A stretch of DNA of 64,000 nucleotides from W0P28-013 sp963659365 (GTDB lineage Bacteria > Bacteroidota > Bacteroidia > Bacteroidales > Paludibacteraceae): the NCBI GenBank assembly GCA_963659365.1, contig CAVKTI010000006.1, positions 8,024-72,023 of the forward strand, written 5' to 3'. The translations under genes were made by a program, and so were the position numbers. Below the pieces are notes generated by a model. It did no database searches and was not told the origin of the DNA. It saw only the letters and a program-made list of their open reading frames with translations. Below are positions 16,139 through 25,171 of the stretch, piece by piece. Position 1 is the first letter of the stretch. Each line of letters begins with the position of its first letter.

Positions 16139-18298
16139 TTACTCTTCCTTTTGCGTGGCTTCGTACTCTTTCAGCAGTTTGTCCTGAACATCGGCAGGGC
16201 AGAGTTCGTACGAGGCGAACTTCATGGTGAACGATGCGCGACCGCCCGAGAGCGAACTGAGCGAAGTGGAGTAGTTCGACAACTCTTTGAGCGGCACTTT
16301 GGCGGTGAGTTTTTCAAACCCCTTCACGCTCTCCATGCCCATGATGATGGCGCGTCGGCCTTGCAGGTCGCCCATCACATCGCCCATGCGGTCGCTCGGC
16401 ACAAGCACTTCGAGGTCGTAAATCGGCTCCATCACCTTCGGCCCTGCATTGCGGAAGGCCTCGGCAAAGGCGTTGCGGCCAGCCAGTCGGAACGAGATTT
16501 CATTGGAATCGACGGGGTGCATTTTGCCGTCGTACACAATCACGCGCACATCGCGCGCATACGAGCCAGTGAGCGGTCCTTGCTCCATGCGGTCCATCAC
16601 GCCTTTCAGAATGGCGGGCAGGAAGCGTGCGTCGATGGCACCGCCCACAATGCTGTTGATGAATACCAATTTGCCGCCCCATTCCAGCGGAATTTCTTGC
16701 GTGTCGCGCACGCTGATTTTGTACTCTTGACCGCCAAATTTGAAGGTGTCGGGCACAGGCATTCCTTCGGTGTAGGGCTCTACTATCAGATGTACCTCGC
16801 CAAACTGGCCAGCACCGCCCGACTGCTTTTTGTGGCGATAGTCGGCGCGCGCCGCCTTGGTAATGGTTTCGCGGTAAGGAATTTTCGGCTCGTCGTACAC
16901 AATGGGCAGTTTGTCGTTGTTTTCGATGCGCCATTTGAGCGTGCGCAGGTGAAATTCGCCCTGCCCATAAACGATGGTCTGCTTCAACTCTTTCGACTGC
17001 TCGACAATCCATGTCGGGTCTTCTTCGTGCATACGAGTGAGAATGGCACTCAATTTTTCCTCTTCGCCACGCGTTTGCGGACTGATGGCACGGCGGTATT
17101 TCGGGTCGGGATATTTGATGCGCGGGAACTCATAGTCGCAGCCTTTGCCGTCGAGCGTGTTGCCCGTGCGTGTGTCTTTCAGTTTCACGGTTGCGCCGAT
17201 GTCGCCAGCCACCATTTCGCTCACCTCTTCGCGGTTCTGTCCCGAAACGGAGAAAATCTGGCTGATGCGCTCTTTGCCTTGGTTGCGGCTGACATTGGTC
17301 AGATCGTCGCCAGCGTGCAGCGTGCCGCTCATCACTTTGAAATACGATACCTCGCCGATGTGCGGTTCTACGCTCGTTTTGAACACAAAAATGCTGGTTG
17401 GACCGTTGGGGTCGGGTGCAATTTCCACGCCTTCGGTGGTAACAGGTTTGGGCATATCGGTAACGAAAGGCACCACATTGCCCAAAAATTCCATCAGTCG
17501 GCGCACGCCCATCGAGCGGCCAGAGCAGACGCAGAACACGGGGAAAATGTCGCGACCAACCAACCCTTTGCGAATGCCGTTACGCATCTCGTCTTCGGTG
17601 AGCGAACCCTGTTCAAAGTATTTGTCCATGAGGCTTTCGTCGTTTTCGGCGGCGGCCTCAATCAGTTTGTTGTGCAGTTCGTTGGCTCTCTCCTGCTCCG
17701 CATCGGGAATCGGCAGAATTTCGGGCGCACCGCCTTCGGGTTTCCAGCGATACATCTTCATCAGCAACACATCGATAACGGCGTTGAACTCGGGACCAAC
17801 ATTGAGCGGATATTGCACCAACACGGTTTTCGAGCCGAAACTATCGCGCAACTGCTCGACGGTCTTGTTGAAGTCCGATTTTTCGGTGTCCAACTGGTTG
17901 CAAAGGAAGATGACAGGTTTTTTGAACTGCTCGGTGTAGCGGAAGTGGTTTTGCGTGCCAACTTCGACACCATACTGCGTGTTCACAAGGATCACGGCTT
18001 GGTCGGTAACTTCGAGCGAGGTGATGGCACCGCCAATAAAGTCGTCGTTGCCTGGACAGTCGATGATGTTCAACTTCTTGCCGAGCCATTCGGCGTGAAT
18101 CACCGTGGGGAAGACCGAGTAACCGTACTCCTGCTCCACGGGGAAATAGTCCGACACGGTGTTTTTGGCATCAATCGTGCCGCGGCGTTTTATCACGCCA
18201 CTCTCGTAGAGCATGGCTTCTACAAGGGTGGTCTTTCCTGCTCCAGAACTTCCCATCAACGAGATGTTCTTGATTTCGTTGGCTTGGTAAACTTTCAT
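16139..18298 (-). CDS. Elongation factor G paralogue (EF-G2-like) with altered GTPase motifs
   Basis: A 719-residue EF-G-family translocase with all the usual domains. The P-loop is intact (GSSGAGKT, residues 16-23), but G3 reads DCPGNDDF (residues 80-87) in place of DTPGHVDF, so Asn84 replaces the catalytic His. Switch I reads EQEYGYSV instead of the usual EQERGITI, and G4 is NQLD rather than NKMD. These changes predict weak or no GTP hydrolysis. This resembles the Bacteroides EF-G2 paralogue, reported as GTPase-deficient and important under starvation. Canonical fusA would be elsewhere, in the str operon. It is monocistronic with its own terminator. Confidence 0.88.
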   Translation of the reverse strand: MKVYQANEIKNISLMGSSGAGKTTLVEAMLYESGVIKRRGTIDAKNTVSDYFPVEQEYGYSVFPTVIHAEWLGKKLNIIDCPGNDDFIGGAITSLEVTDQAVILVNTQYGVEVGTQNHFRYTEQFKKPVIFLCNQLDTEKSDFNKTVEQLRDSFGSKTVLVQYPLNVGPEFNAVIDVLLMKMYRWKPEGGAPEILPIPDAEQERANELHNKLIEAAAENDESLMDKYFEQGSLTEDEMRNGIRKGLVGRDIFPVFCVCSGRSMGVRRLMEFLGNVVPFVTDMPKPVTTEGVEIAPDPNGPTSIFVFKTSVEPHIGEVSYFKVMSGTLHAGDDLTNVSRNQGKERISQIFSVSGQNREEVSEMVAGDIGATVKLKDTRTGNTLDGKGCDYEFPRIKYPDPKYRRAISPQTRGEEEKLSAILTRMHEEDPTWIVEQSKELKQTIVYGQGEFHLRTLKWRIENNDKLPIVYDEPKIPYRETITKAARADYRHKKQSGGAGQFGEVHLIVEPYTEGMPVPDTFKFGGQEYKISVRDTQEIPLEWGGKLVFINSIVGGAIDARFLPAILKGVMDRMEQGPLTGSYARDVRVIVYDGKMHPVDSNEISFRLAGRNAFAEAFRNAGPKVMEPIYDLEVLVPSDRMGDVMGDLQGRRAIIMGMESVKGFEKLTAKVPLKELSNYSTSLSSLSGGRASFTMKFASYELCPADVQDKLLKEYEATQKEE

Positions 18299-18436
18299 TG
18301 TGTAATAGATTTTTGGGTTAAACTTGTTTTACTTTACGAAAAGAGTTTTTTACGCTCAAAATCTTCGCAATTTACAAATTTTTTGATTAAAACGAAATTT
18401 TATTGATATGTTTTACAACATAATAATGCGGGGCGT

Positions 18437-18471
18437 AAAAAACGCGGAACTTTCCGAAAAAAGTCCCGCGC
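18437..18471 (-). terminator. Intrinsic terminator of the endonuclease I gene
   Basis: On the minus strand CGCGGGACTTT pairs with AAAGTTCCGCG (11 bp, one wobble), then TTTTTT, about 20 nt after the stop of the gene at 18492. Confidence 0.8.
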
Positions 18472-18491
18472 TGATGTGTGGCATTTGCTTG

Positions 18492-21482
18492 CTATTTGGC
18501 TATTTTATAGGTGTGTAGCCCATTCCTGTCGGCCACTTGCACAATGTAGATGCCGTGCCGCGTGATGGGTGCAAAATGCTCATTTCCGATATTTGAGCGG
18601 TCGTAAACAATCTGTCCGCCGATGTTGTAGATGCGTATGCGTGCGTTTTCGGCTGCGCCAGCAATGCCAATGCCGCTGCCGTTTGCCCAAATGGTGAGCG
18701 CATTGTCGCCGATTTCGATTATCTTCACATCAATTTCGGGGTCATCGCTCAACGGCTCTGGCACAATGTTGGTGTGCGGATCGTGCATGAGTGTGGTGTC
18801 GGTGCGCACGCAAATCTCGTTCGAGTAGTCCGATATGTAGCCGTGGCGTGTGGCGCGCAGACGGTAGCGGTATTCGGTGAGCGTGTCGAGCCCTTCGACC
18901 CACCAACCTTCGTACCAAGGCTCGTTTTGTTTCACAAAAATGGTCTCTTCGGGCGTGTAGGTTGCCGACACATCGTCGAGCGTTACCGAACCAGCAATTT
19001 TGCGTGTGTAGATCCAGCGGAACTGCCTGAAACCGTCTTCGTAGGCAAATTTGTAGGCTGGATATTTTTTCTCGGTGGTGCTGTCGGCGCGCAGTGTGTC
19101 GATGTTCAACCACGCCGTGCCGTTGTAGCCATCGAGTGTGAGCGTGGCAATGCTGTCTCCCTTGCCTTTGGCTTTTTTCATGCCCCAGCGGTACATGAAC
19201 GACAGATTTTTGACGATGCCATTGTACGGTTTTGTAACCAATGTGTCGAGTTTAGGCGTTTTAAGTCCGTCTTTCTCGTTTTTGAACGCTACACACGGAG
19301 TTGCTACGCCGCAAGCCGAGGCGGTATTGTTTGTTCCCGTGAGCCCAAACTGCCAGCCAGCCGCTACGAGCGAGTCTTTGTTGGTGATAAGGTTGTCGAA
19401 GCCTTCGGTTTCGGTGGTATTGTTGGTGTGCGTAACAATTTTGTAGATGTCTATCAGATACTCCTGCACATTCGGTATGCTCTCCCACAGCGGCTCAAAG
19501 GCATCTCCTTCGATATTGTCGGGGTCGAGCGCAATGGGGGCAGGCAAAATATCGGTAGTGAAACGCACGGCGTTCACGGTTGGCGTGTTGGCAGCGTCCA
19601 TGGCTGTGATGCGGTAGGTGTATTTTGTGCCGGGCGCAAGGTTGAGAATGCGGCACGCAGCAACATTGCCCACCTCTTTTTGTTTGACAATGTATTGCGC
19701 TGGCTCGCCAGTCATGGTGTGCTTGTTCAGGTTGGTGTAGTAGTCGGTGGCGAATTTTTCCCACTCGTCCCAATCGAACGACGATGTAGGCCCATTGACA
19801 GCGGCTTTGCGGCACAGCGTTACATTGGCTCCCCAATCTTTCGGGTTATTGACCTCGCCCAACACATCTATCTGTATGCCGCTGTGGTAGAGCGCAATGG
19901 CATCGTTGCCGCTGAACGCCAACAGTGTTTCGAAGTCCGTGCTTGTTTTGCCGCATATTTTGTTGGCGAGTGCTTTTATCTCATCGCTTGCGCCGTAGTG
20001 TGCCAACACATACACGCCGCCGTTGGCCAATGTGCCGCTCAATACAAGGGTGGAGTCGCTTTTGAACGAGCCAACGCCGTTGTTTTGCTTGCGCAATTCG
20101 TATTTCGACAGATCGACTGCCGCGCCTGTGCCGTTGTAGATGGCAAGTGCTTTGTTGAAGCCTTTCGCCCCCTCGATGTAGTACGAGAAGAAGAGGTCGC
20201 TGGCCTGCTCGCCGCCTTGGTACAAGTCCAATTTGTAACCCGCTGCATCGGCTTTTGGCATCCAGTTGAGTCCAGCCTCGGTGGCGGAAACATTGCTGGC
20301 AGGCAGGGTCATAAATTCGTCGGTAACGCTGGCGCGCAGACCGATTTTTATCGCTTCCGACAAGCCGCCGCCCGAAATGACAATGGTGTCGATGTATTCG
20401 CCTGTTTTCGATGCGTCGAAAGTGAGCGTTACACTTTCTTGGTTCACCGCCTCATCTTTGGTGATTTTGCTCTTCGAAATGGCGAACGCTTTGGTGCCGT
20501 CCTGAATTTTGAGCGTCAGGTCGCCAATGATGTTTAAACCTTCGACGGTGAAACTGGTGCTTTGGTTGTTGCCTTCCATCACTACGCCGAAATTGAAGCG
20601 GTCCCAGCGCGTGGGCGACACCAAAAACGGATCGTCGATGTTTGGTGCGTTGAACTCGGTTGTCTGTTTGTCGCCCCAAATCAGTTCCACAAGGTCGGGA
20701 CAGTCGATAAACGGATTGCGGTTGCCCTGTATTTTGTAAACCTCCTCTTGGCGATCGAGTTCCTTTTGGCTCACAGGGTCGGCACGGTGCCACGCCAGCA
20801 GCAGTTCGAGTGCCCACGGTTTCCACACGGGATAGGTGTTGTTGTCCATCATGGGCGACTGCCAAAGGTTTTGCTCACCGAACTTTTGGTAGGCGGTCGC
20901 CACATAGAAATAGGCGCGCGCAAAATCGCCTTTGTACTGGTCGGCAGGCTCGAAACAGTTGCCCGAATAGTCGCTGGTGCGGAAGGTGTTTTGTCCCACT
21001 TTGCTCACGCCGTTATCGCTCGTGGCGGTGCCTACAATGCCGAGCGGCAGGTCATTTTTGGCGGAGTTGATTCTCCCTTCGGCGGGGAAAAGGTGGTTCA
21101 AATCTTTGAACGAATTGTACATAGCGCCGCCCCACCACGATTTTGGCAGCGAGTGTTCGATGTGCATGCCGCTCACGCTCATAAAAGTTGGCGTGCCGTT
21201 GATGTAGGGAAATTTGAATGTTTCGTTCGAATACATGTCGATGACCGAACTGTCGGCGGCGTTGCGGTCGGTGTAGTAGAAACCCTCCCAAGTGGTGTTT
21301 GGACCGCCGCTGCTGTTGTAGGGCAAAAATCGCCCATTCGAGATGATTTGGCTGAGTGCCGTTTTCAATGCCTCTTGCGTTAGGCCGTCGGCTTTGTAGT
21401 AGTAGCCCACAGGAATTTCGGCAAACAGTCCGAAAATAGTAAACGCCCCAACGAGGCAGGCTGTAAATAGTCGCTTCTTCAT
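18492..21482 (-). CDS. Secreted endonuclease I family protein with lamin-tail-like domain and T9SS sorting signal
   Basis: A 996-residue secreted protein. The signal peptide is residues 1-21. An endonuclease I (PF04231-type) domain spans about 25-265 with the metal-binding MHIEHSLPKSWW and FKDLNHLFPAEGRINSAKN. It is followed by beta-sandwich modules, a lamin-tail-like domain at about 430-590 (LAIYNGTGAAVDLSKYEL, ALYHSGIQIDVLGEV), a fibronectin/jelly-roll stretch, and a C-terminal type A T9SS sorting domain (IRIYNIGGQIVYD ... GIYIVQV ... KIAK). It would cross the outer membrane by the type IX pathway and degrade extracellular nucleic acid. It lies 30 bp after pssA. Confidence 0.88.
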   Translation of the reverse strand: MKKRLFTACLVGAFTIFGLFAEIPVGYYYKADGLTQEALKTALSQIISNGRFLPYNSSGGPNTTWEGFYYTDRNAADSSVIDMYSNETFKFPYINGTPTFMSVSGMHIEHSLPKSWWGGAMYNSFKDLNHLFPAEGRINSAKNDLPLGIVGTATSDNGVSKVGQNTFRTSDYSGNCFEPADQYKGDFARAYFYVATAYQKFGEQNLWQSPMMDNNTYPVWKPWALELLLAWHRADPVSQKELDRQEEVYKIQGNRNPFIDCPDLVELIWGDKQTTEFNAPNIDDPFLVSPTRWDRFNFGVVMEGNNQSTSFTVEGLNIIGDLTLKIQDGTKAFAISKSKITKDEAVNQESVTLTFDASKTGEYIDTIVISGGGLSEAIKIGLRASVTDEFMTLPASNVSATEAGLNWMPKADAAGYKLDLYQGGEQASDLFFSYYIEGAKGFNKALAIYNGTGAAVDLSKYELRKQNNGVGSFKSDSTLVLSGTLANGGVYVLAHYGASDEIKALANKICGKTSTDFETLLAFSGNDAIALYHSGIQIDVLGEVNNPKDWGANVTLCRKAAVNGPTSSFDWDEWEKFATDYYTNLNKHTMTGEPAQYIVKQKEVGNVAACRILNLAPGTKYTYRITAMDAANTPTVNAVRFTTDILPAPIALDPDNIEGDAFEPLWESIPNVQEYLIDIYKIVTHTNNTTETEGFDNLITNKDSLVAAGWQFGLTGTNNTASACGVATPCVAFKNEKDGLKTPKLDTLVTKPYNGIVKNLSFMYRWGMKKAKGKGDSIATLTLDGYNGTAWLNIDTLRADSTTEKKYPAYKFAYEDGFRQFRWIYTRKIAGSVTLDDVSATYTPEETIFVKQNEPWYEGWWVEGLDTLTEYRYRLRATRHGYISDYSNEICVRTDTTLMHDPHTNIVPEPLSDDPEIDVKIIEIGDNALTIWANGSGIGIAGAAENARIRIYNIGGQIVYDRSNIGNEHFAPITRHGIYIVQVADRNGLHTYKIAK

Positions 21483-21512
21483 AGTATTGGTATTTTAAGG
21501 TTAAGGTTAATT

Positions 21513-22190
21513 TTATTTCTTCTTGGCGAGCGCACACACCGACAGCACCGTGTACCAAACGATGATGTAGGGCAGCGCATTTTGCCGTAGCACGCCGCCG
21601 AGAATTGCTGTGCCGCCGATGAAAATCCAGCGGATTTCGTTGCCTTTCCAGCCGAATGTTTTGAATTTGAGCGAAAACATTGGCAGTTCGCATATCAGCA
21701 AGAAACAGGAGAGTGCCACCATCAGCAGAATGACCCACGGATAGTGCATCGCCAGTTCGGTGTCGTGGTACGAGTAGGCCAAACCGACCCAAAAAAGGGC
21801 GTTGGCTGGCGTGGCAAGCCCGATAAACGACGAGGTCTGCCGCTCGTCGAGGTTGAATTTGGCCAAGCGCAGTGCCGAAAATGCCACCATCAGCAGCGCA
21901 AAATAGGCCGACCACTCCCACTCACCAACTTTGAGCAGCGAAAAAGCCGCCATGCTCGGCGCAAAACCGAAACTGATAAGGTCGGCTAGCGAGTCGAGTT
22001 CCTTGCCGATGCCCGACGAAACGCCCAGCAGACGCGCCGAAAAACCGTCGAAAAAGTCGAAGGTGGCTGCCAGCAAAACAAGCAGTACTGTCAGCCCGTA
22101 GCGACCGTTGTAGGCCGCCATCACAGCCACCGTTCCCGATAGCAAATTGAGGCAAGTTATGGTGTTCGGAATGTGCTTTTTTATACTCAT
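21513..22190 (-). CDS. pssA: CDP-diacylglycerol--serine O-phosphatidyltransferase
   Basis: 225 residues from the ATG at 22190 (MSIKKHIPNTITC). It makes phosphatidylserine from CDP-diacylglycerol and serine in the inner membrane, the first step to phosphatidylethanolamine. The CDP-alcohol phosphotransferase motif D-x2-D-G-x2-A-R-x8-G-x3-D-x3-D is intact (FDFFDGFSARLL ... GKELDSLADLISFG). About six to seven hydrophobic helices are present. An in-frame ATG upstream at 22241 is rejected because it overlaps the -7 promoter box. Confidence 0.93.
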   Translation of the reverse strand: MSIKKHIPNTITCLNLLSGTVAVMAAYNGRYGLTVLLVLLAATFDFFDGFSARLLGVSSGIGKELDSLADLISFGFAPSMAAFSLLKVGEWEWSAYFALLMVAFSALRLAKFNLDERQTSSFIGLATPANALFWVGLAYSYHDTELAMHYPWVILLMVALSCFLLICELPMFSLKFKTFGWKGNEIRWIFIGGTAILGGVLRQNALPYIIVWYTVLSVCALAKKK

Positions 22191-22216
22191 GGTCGTTTCA
22201 TCTCTTTTTGAAAAAG

Positions 22217-22224
22217 CAAAGGTA
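22217..22224 (-). promoter_or_regulatory. Probable -7 promoter element for pssA
   Basis: The minus strand reads TACCTTTG about 27 nt upstream of the pssA ATG. The -33 partner is not at the expected spacing. Confidence 0.45.
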
Positions 22225-22278
22225 CAACAAAAAAATGTCATTTTCTACTTTTTTTGTCAAAAAAAATGCTAAAAAAAT

Positions 22279-22309
22279 TTTGCAGTGTCGAAAAATGTTC
22301 GTACCTTTG
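22279..22309 (+). promoter_or_regulatory. Promoter of tRNA-fMet
   Basis: TTTG at 22279-22282, 19 nt, then TACCTTTG at 22302-22309, with the tRNA starting at 22323. This is a consensus match. Confidence 0.8.
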
Positions 22310-22322
22310 CACCCGAAATCAT

Positions 22323-22394
<72 letters not shown>

Positions 22395-22401
22395 CTAATT
22401 G

Positions 22402-22442
22402 AAAACCAGCCGTTTGACGATTATCAAGTGGCTGATTTTTTT
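22402..22442 (+). terminator. Terminator after tRNA-fMet
   Basis: AACCAGCCGTTTGA folds onto TCAAGTGGCTGATT (two G-T wobbles), followed by seven T. It ends just before the lipoprotein ATG at 22447. Confidence 0.75.
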
Positions 22443-22446
22443 GTAA

Positions 22447-22845
22447 ATGAAACGCACTGTCTGTTTGGTTCTGCTTCTGCTTGCGCTGTTGGCGTGCAAG
22501 CGCAAAAACGAGGTTTCGTACGACTCTATCGAGGGGCGTTGGTATCTCTACGCCGCCTATCGTGCTGGCCATAACACCGATATTTTGCCGCTGGCGCACA
22601 TGTTTGGTTACGCCTGCATCGACGATATGGAACTGCTGGTCGGTGCCGATACATTTGCCATCACTGGCGCAGGTGCTTGCGACGATTTGACTATGCACGG
22701 CACCTACACTATGTCGGCCGATGCCATTGCCGCCTACGACGACGATGGCGACCCTGTGCCGTTCAGTTTCGATGATGGCGTGCTTTCTACTGTGGTGGAA
22801 ATCGATGCCCTTGGCGATGTCGATCTGCGTTTTCAAAAGAGATAA
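22447..22845 (+). CDS. Small lipoprotein, lipocalin-like
   Basis: A 132-residue protein with a lipoprotein signal peptide: MKRTVCLVLLLLALLAC, lipobox LALLAC, Cys17 as the lipidation site. The mature part is small and beta-rich with an opening IEGRWYLYAAYR, as in Bacteroidota lipocalin-like lipoproteins. The function is unknown. The stop codon coincides with the first bases of MITE copy B, so the original C terminus may have been slightly altered by the insertion. Confidence 0.7.
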   Translation: MKRTVCLVLLLLALLACKRKNEVSYDSIEGRWYLYAAYRAGHNTDILPLAHMFGYACIDDMELLVGADTFAITGAGACDDLTMHGTYTMSADAIAAYDDDGDPVPFSFDDGVLSTVVEIDALGDVDLRFQKR

Positions 22846-23049
22846 GGGGATTTCTATAAATTCCTTTGTGATGATTTTTGAATTTTGGGCTAGCAGATGT
22901 TTGGTTTGAACGAAAGCGCAATGCGGTGGCATTGTAATTGAGTGAAAGTCAAAGAGATGCAGTCCAAAAACAAAAAGCGCACAAAAGTGTTCAGGAGTCC
23001 AATAATTATTAAAATTTTTACAAAACGGGGAATTTATAGAAGTCCCCTT
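22844..23049 (+). mobile_element. MITE-like element, copy B (206 bp)
   Basis: Same length and orientation as copy A (8797-9002). The 21-bp ends are inverted repeats with a single mismatch (AAGGGGATTTCTATAAATTCC at the left end and its near complement at the right). A TA flanks the AGGGG...CCCCT core on both sides. No transposase frame is visible. It lies between the lipoprotein gene and pdxB and ends 10 bp before the pdxB start, so pdxB expression may depend on it. Confidence 0.82.
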
Positions 23050-23059
23050 AAGACTGCGT

Positions 23060-24118
23060 ATGCGCCCCAAAATTATCATCGACGATTTTATCCCATATAT
23101 AAAGGGTGTGTTCGAGCCAGTGGCCGATGTGGTCTATCTGCCGCCGCAGGCTTTCACGCCGCAGGCTGTGCAGCATGCCGATGCGTTGGTGGTGCGCACG
23201 CGTACTCGCTGCGATGGCGCACTGCTGGCCGATTCGGCAGTCAAATTTATCGCCACAGCCACCATCGGCTACGACCATATCGACGCACGGTTTTGCGCCG
23301 AACACGGCATTGCTTGGACGAATGCGGCAGGTTGTAACTCCTCGGCGGTGGCGCAGTATGTGGCGTCGGCGTTGGGCGTGTGGGCGCACGCCAGTCGGTG
23401 CGACTTGCGCAAACTGACGCTCGGCATTGTGGGCGTTGGGCATGTGGGGCGCGAAGTGCTGAAAATGGCTAATCTTTTGGGAATGAGCGCTTTGCAGAAC
23501 GACCCCATGCGTGCCGATGTCGAAAATTCTGCCGATTTTGTGTCGCTCGACACCGTGGCGGCCCACGCCGATGTCATCACCTTTCACACGCCTTTGACGC
23601 ACAGCGGTCGCTACGCCACTTATCATTTAGCCGATGCCGATTTTTTTGCAAAATGCGCACGAAAACCGCTGATAATCAACGTTGCACGCGGCGGCGTAGT
23701 CGATGAACAGGCGTTGAAACAGGCACTGCGGTGCGGTCGTGTGGCGGCGTGCGTGGTCGATTGCTGGGAGAAAGAGCCGCACATCGACCGCGAACTGCTC
23801 GATTTGTCGCTGTTGGCCACGCCGCACATCGCTGGCTACTCGGCCGACGGCAAAGCCACTGCCACCGCCATGAGCGTGCGTGCGGTTAGCCGCTTTTTCG
23901 GCTTGGGGCTGGACGATTTCTGCGTGTCGCAACTGCCGCCGAAACCTGTTTGTCGCTGCACTTACAGCGCATTGCCGCAAAAAATGGTCGAAAACTACGA
24001 CATTCGCTGCGACGACATGGCTCTGCGCCACCAACCCGATGCCTTTGAGCGGTTGCGGAGCGGCTATTCATTCCGTCGCGAAGTGGATTATCTGCTTGAA
24101 AATCAGCAAGAAATGTGA
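23060..24118 (+). CDS. pdxB: Erythronate-4-phosphate dehydrogenase
   Basis: A 352-residue D-2-hydroxyacid dehydrogenase of the PdxB type. It oxidises 4-phosphoerythronate in DXP-independent pyridoxal phosphate synthesis. The N terminus MRPKIIIDDFIPYIKGVFEP is typical of PdxB. The Rossmann motif is GIVGVGHVGREVLK, and catalytic-region motifs are INVARGGVVDE, CWEKEP and ATPHIAGYS. The C-terminal dimerisation extension is present. Its end overlaps the next gene by 4 nt (GTGA), so translation is probably coupled. Confidence 0.92.
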   Translation: MRPKIIIDDFIPYIKGVFEPVADVVYLPPQAFTPQAVQHADALVVRTRTRCDGALLADSAVKFIATATIGYDHIDARFCAEHGIAWTNAAGCNSSAVAQYVASALGVWAHASRCDLRKLTLGIVGVGHVGREVLKMANLLGMSALQNDPMRADVENSADFVSLDTVAAHADVITFHTPLTHSGRYATYHLADADFFAKCARKPLIINVARGGVVDEQALKQALRCGRVAACVVDCWEKEPHIDRELLDLSLLATPHIAGYSADGKATATAMSVRAVSRFFGLGLDDFCVSQLPPKPVCRCTYSALPQKMVENYDIRCDDMALRHQPDAFERLRSGYSFRREVDYLLENQQEM

Positions 24119-24879
24119 TTTTTTCAAAAAAAACAATCTATTCGGAGAAAAAAGTGGAACTTTTCGAAAAAATAGCGCGCAAAGTCAATGCGGCACTCAA
24201 AAATTACGCCCTGATAGCCGATGGCGACAAAATTCTCATCGGACTTTCGGGCGGCAAGGATTCGCTGGCGTTGGTAGAGTTTTTGAGCGAGCGTGCCAAA
24301 ATTTACAAACCGCGTTTTTCGGTGGTGGCGGCGCATATTTCGGTCGAAAATGTGCCCTACCAGTCCGATTTGCCCTACCTCGACGACTTTTGCCGCCAGC
24401 ACGGCGTGCCGTTTGTCCACCGCACCACCAAGTTCGATGCCTCGACCGACCCGCGCAAGTCGCACTGTTTTCTCTGTTCGTGGAATCGGCGTAAAGCGTT
24501 ATTCGCTGTGGCAGAGGAACTTGGCTGTAACAAAATCGCTCTTGGCCACCACCGCGACGATATGCTCGAAACGCTGTTGATGAATCAGATTTTTCAGGGT
24601 GCGTTCGCTTCGATGCCGCCCAAATTGCGTATGGACAAGTTCGATATGACCATTATTCGCCCCTTGGCCGATGTGCGCGAAGCCGATTTGCAGGCTTTGG
24701 CGGTGCAGCGTGGCTATCAGAAACAGATAAAAAACTGCCCTTACGAACGCGAATCGCACCGCAGCGATGTGCGCCGCCTGCTCGAAGCCATGGAGCGCCT
24801 CAACCCAAACGCCGCCTCGTCGCTCTGGAACAGCATGCAGCATGTGCAGCCGCAGTATTTGCCTGTTAGTCGCAAGTAG
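24115..24879 (+). CDS. TtcA-like PP-loop ATPase (tRNA thiolation family)
   Basis: A 254-residue N-type ATP pyrophosphatase. The PP-loop is GLSGGKDSLALVEF. A CxxC pair lies in CFLCSWNRRKALF, and GHHRDDMLETLLMN and RPLADVREADL are typical of the TtcA/TilS-related family. TtcA thiolates cytidine-32 in tRNA and uses a 4Fe-4S cluster; the exact substrate here is inferred. The GTG start at 24115 overlaps the pdxB stop. An alternative GTG at 24154 (VELFEKIARKV) would give a more family-like N terminus. Confidence 0.82.
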   Translation: MIFSKKTIYSEKKVELFEKIARKVNAALKNYALIADGDKILIGLSGGKDSLALVEFLSERAKIYKPRFSVVAAHISVENVPYQSDLPYLDDFCRQHGVPFVHRTTKFDASTDPRKSHCFLCSWNRRKALFAVAEELGCNKIALGHHRDDMLETLLMNQIFQGAFASMPPKLRMDKFDMTIIRPLADVREADLQALAVQRGYQKQIKNCPYERESHRSDVRRLLEAMERLNPNAASSLWNSMQHVQPQYLPVSRK

Positions 24880-25171
24880 CAAGAAGCAAGAAGCAAGTCG
24901 CAAGAATAGATTTTAAGAGCATAGAATATAGAGCATAGACAAAATTAGTGTGAAAGTGTATAAAGTGAAAAGTAGGGCAGCACCGAGTGCGTCCGAGAAA
25001 AATGAATAATAAACAATGAACAATGAATAATACTCGCAGCCTTTCGGCTACCGAAAATTCTTAAATTCTGAAACTCTGAAATAACAAAGATGCGTGGCTT
25101 TTCCCCGAAACAATCATTGAATTATTGAGTCATTGAATGATTTGATAATTCTATAAATAATCTATTGAAAA
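24880..25171. repeat. Intergenic repeats left of the prophage
   Basis: No gene is visible. It holds tagcaagaagcaag words, a near copy (24894-24940) of the 47-bp element at 363-409, aatgaacaatgaataat words and the candidate left attachment repeat at 25112-25134. Confidence 0.55.
25112..25134 (+). repeat. Candidate attL
   Basis: A 23-bp AT-rich word starting AATCATTGAAT matches 63325-63347 at 21 of 23 positions in direct orientation, just outside both prophage ends. Similar low-complexity words are common in this chromosome, so the assignment is tentative. Confidence 0.3.

Noticed and set aside
16151..18406. Long open frame (751 codons) antisense to the EF-G paralogue
   Set aside because: It mirrors the codon pattern of the EF-G gene, has no recognisable domain, and the sense gene shows intact family motifs throughout.
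18774..20537. Long plus-strand frame inside the endonuclease gene
   Set aside because: No start context or domain; the minus-strand protein is continuous with signal peptide and T9SS end.
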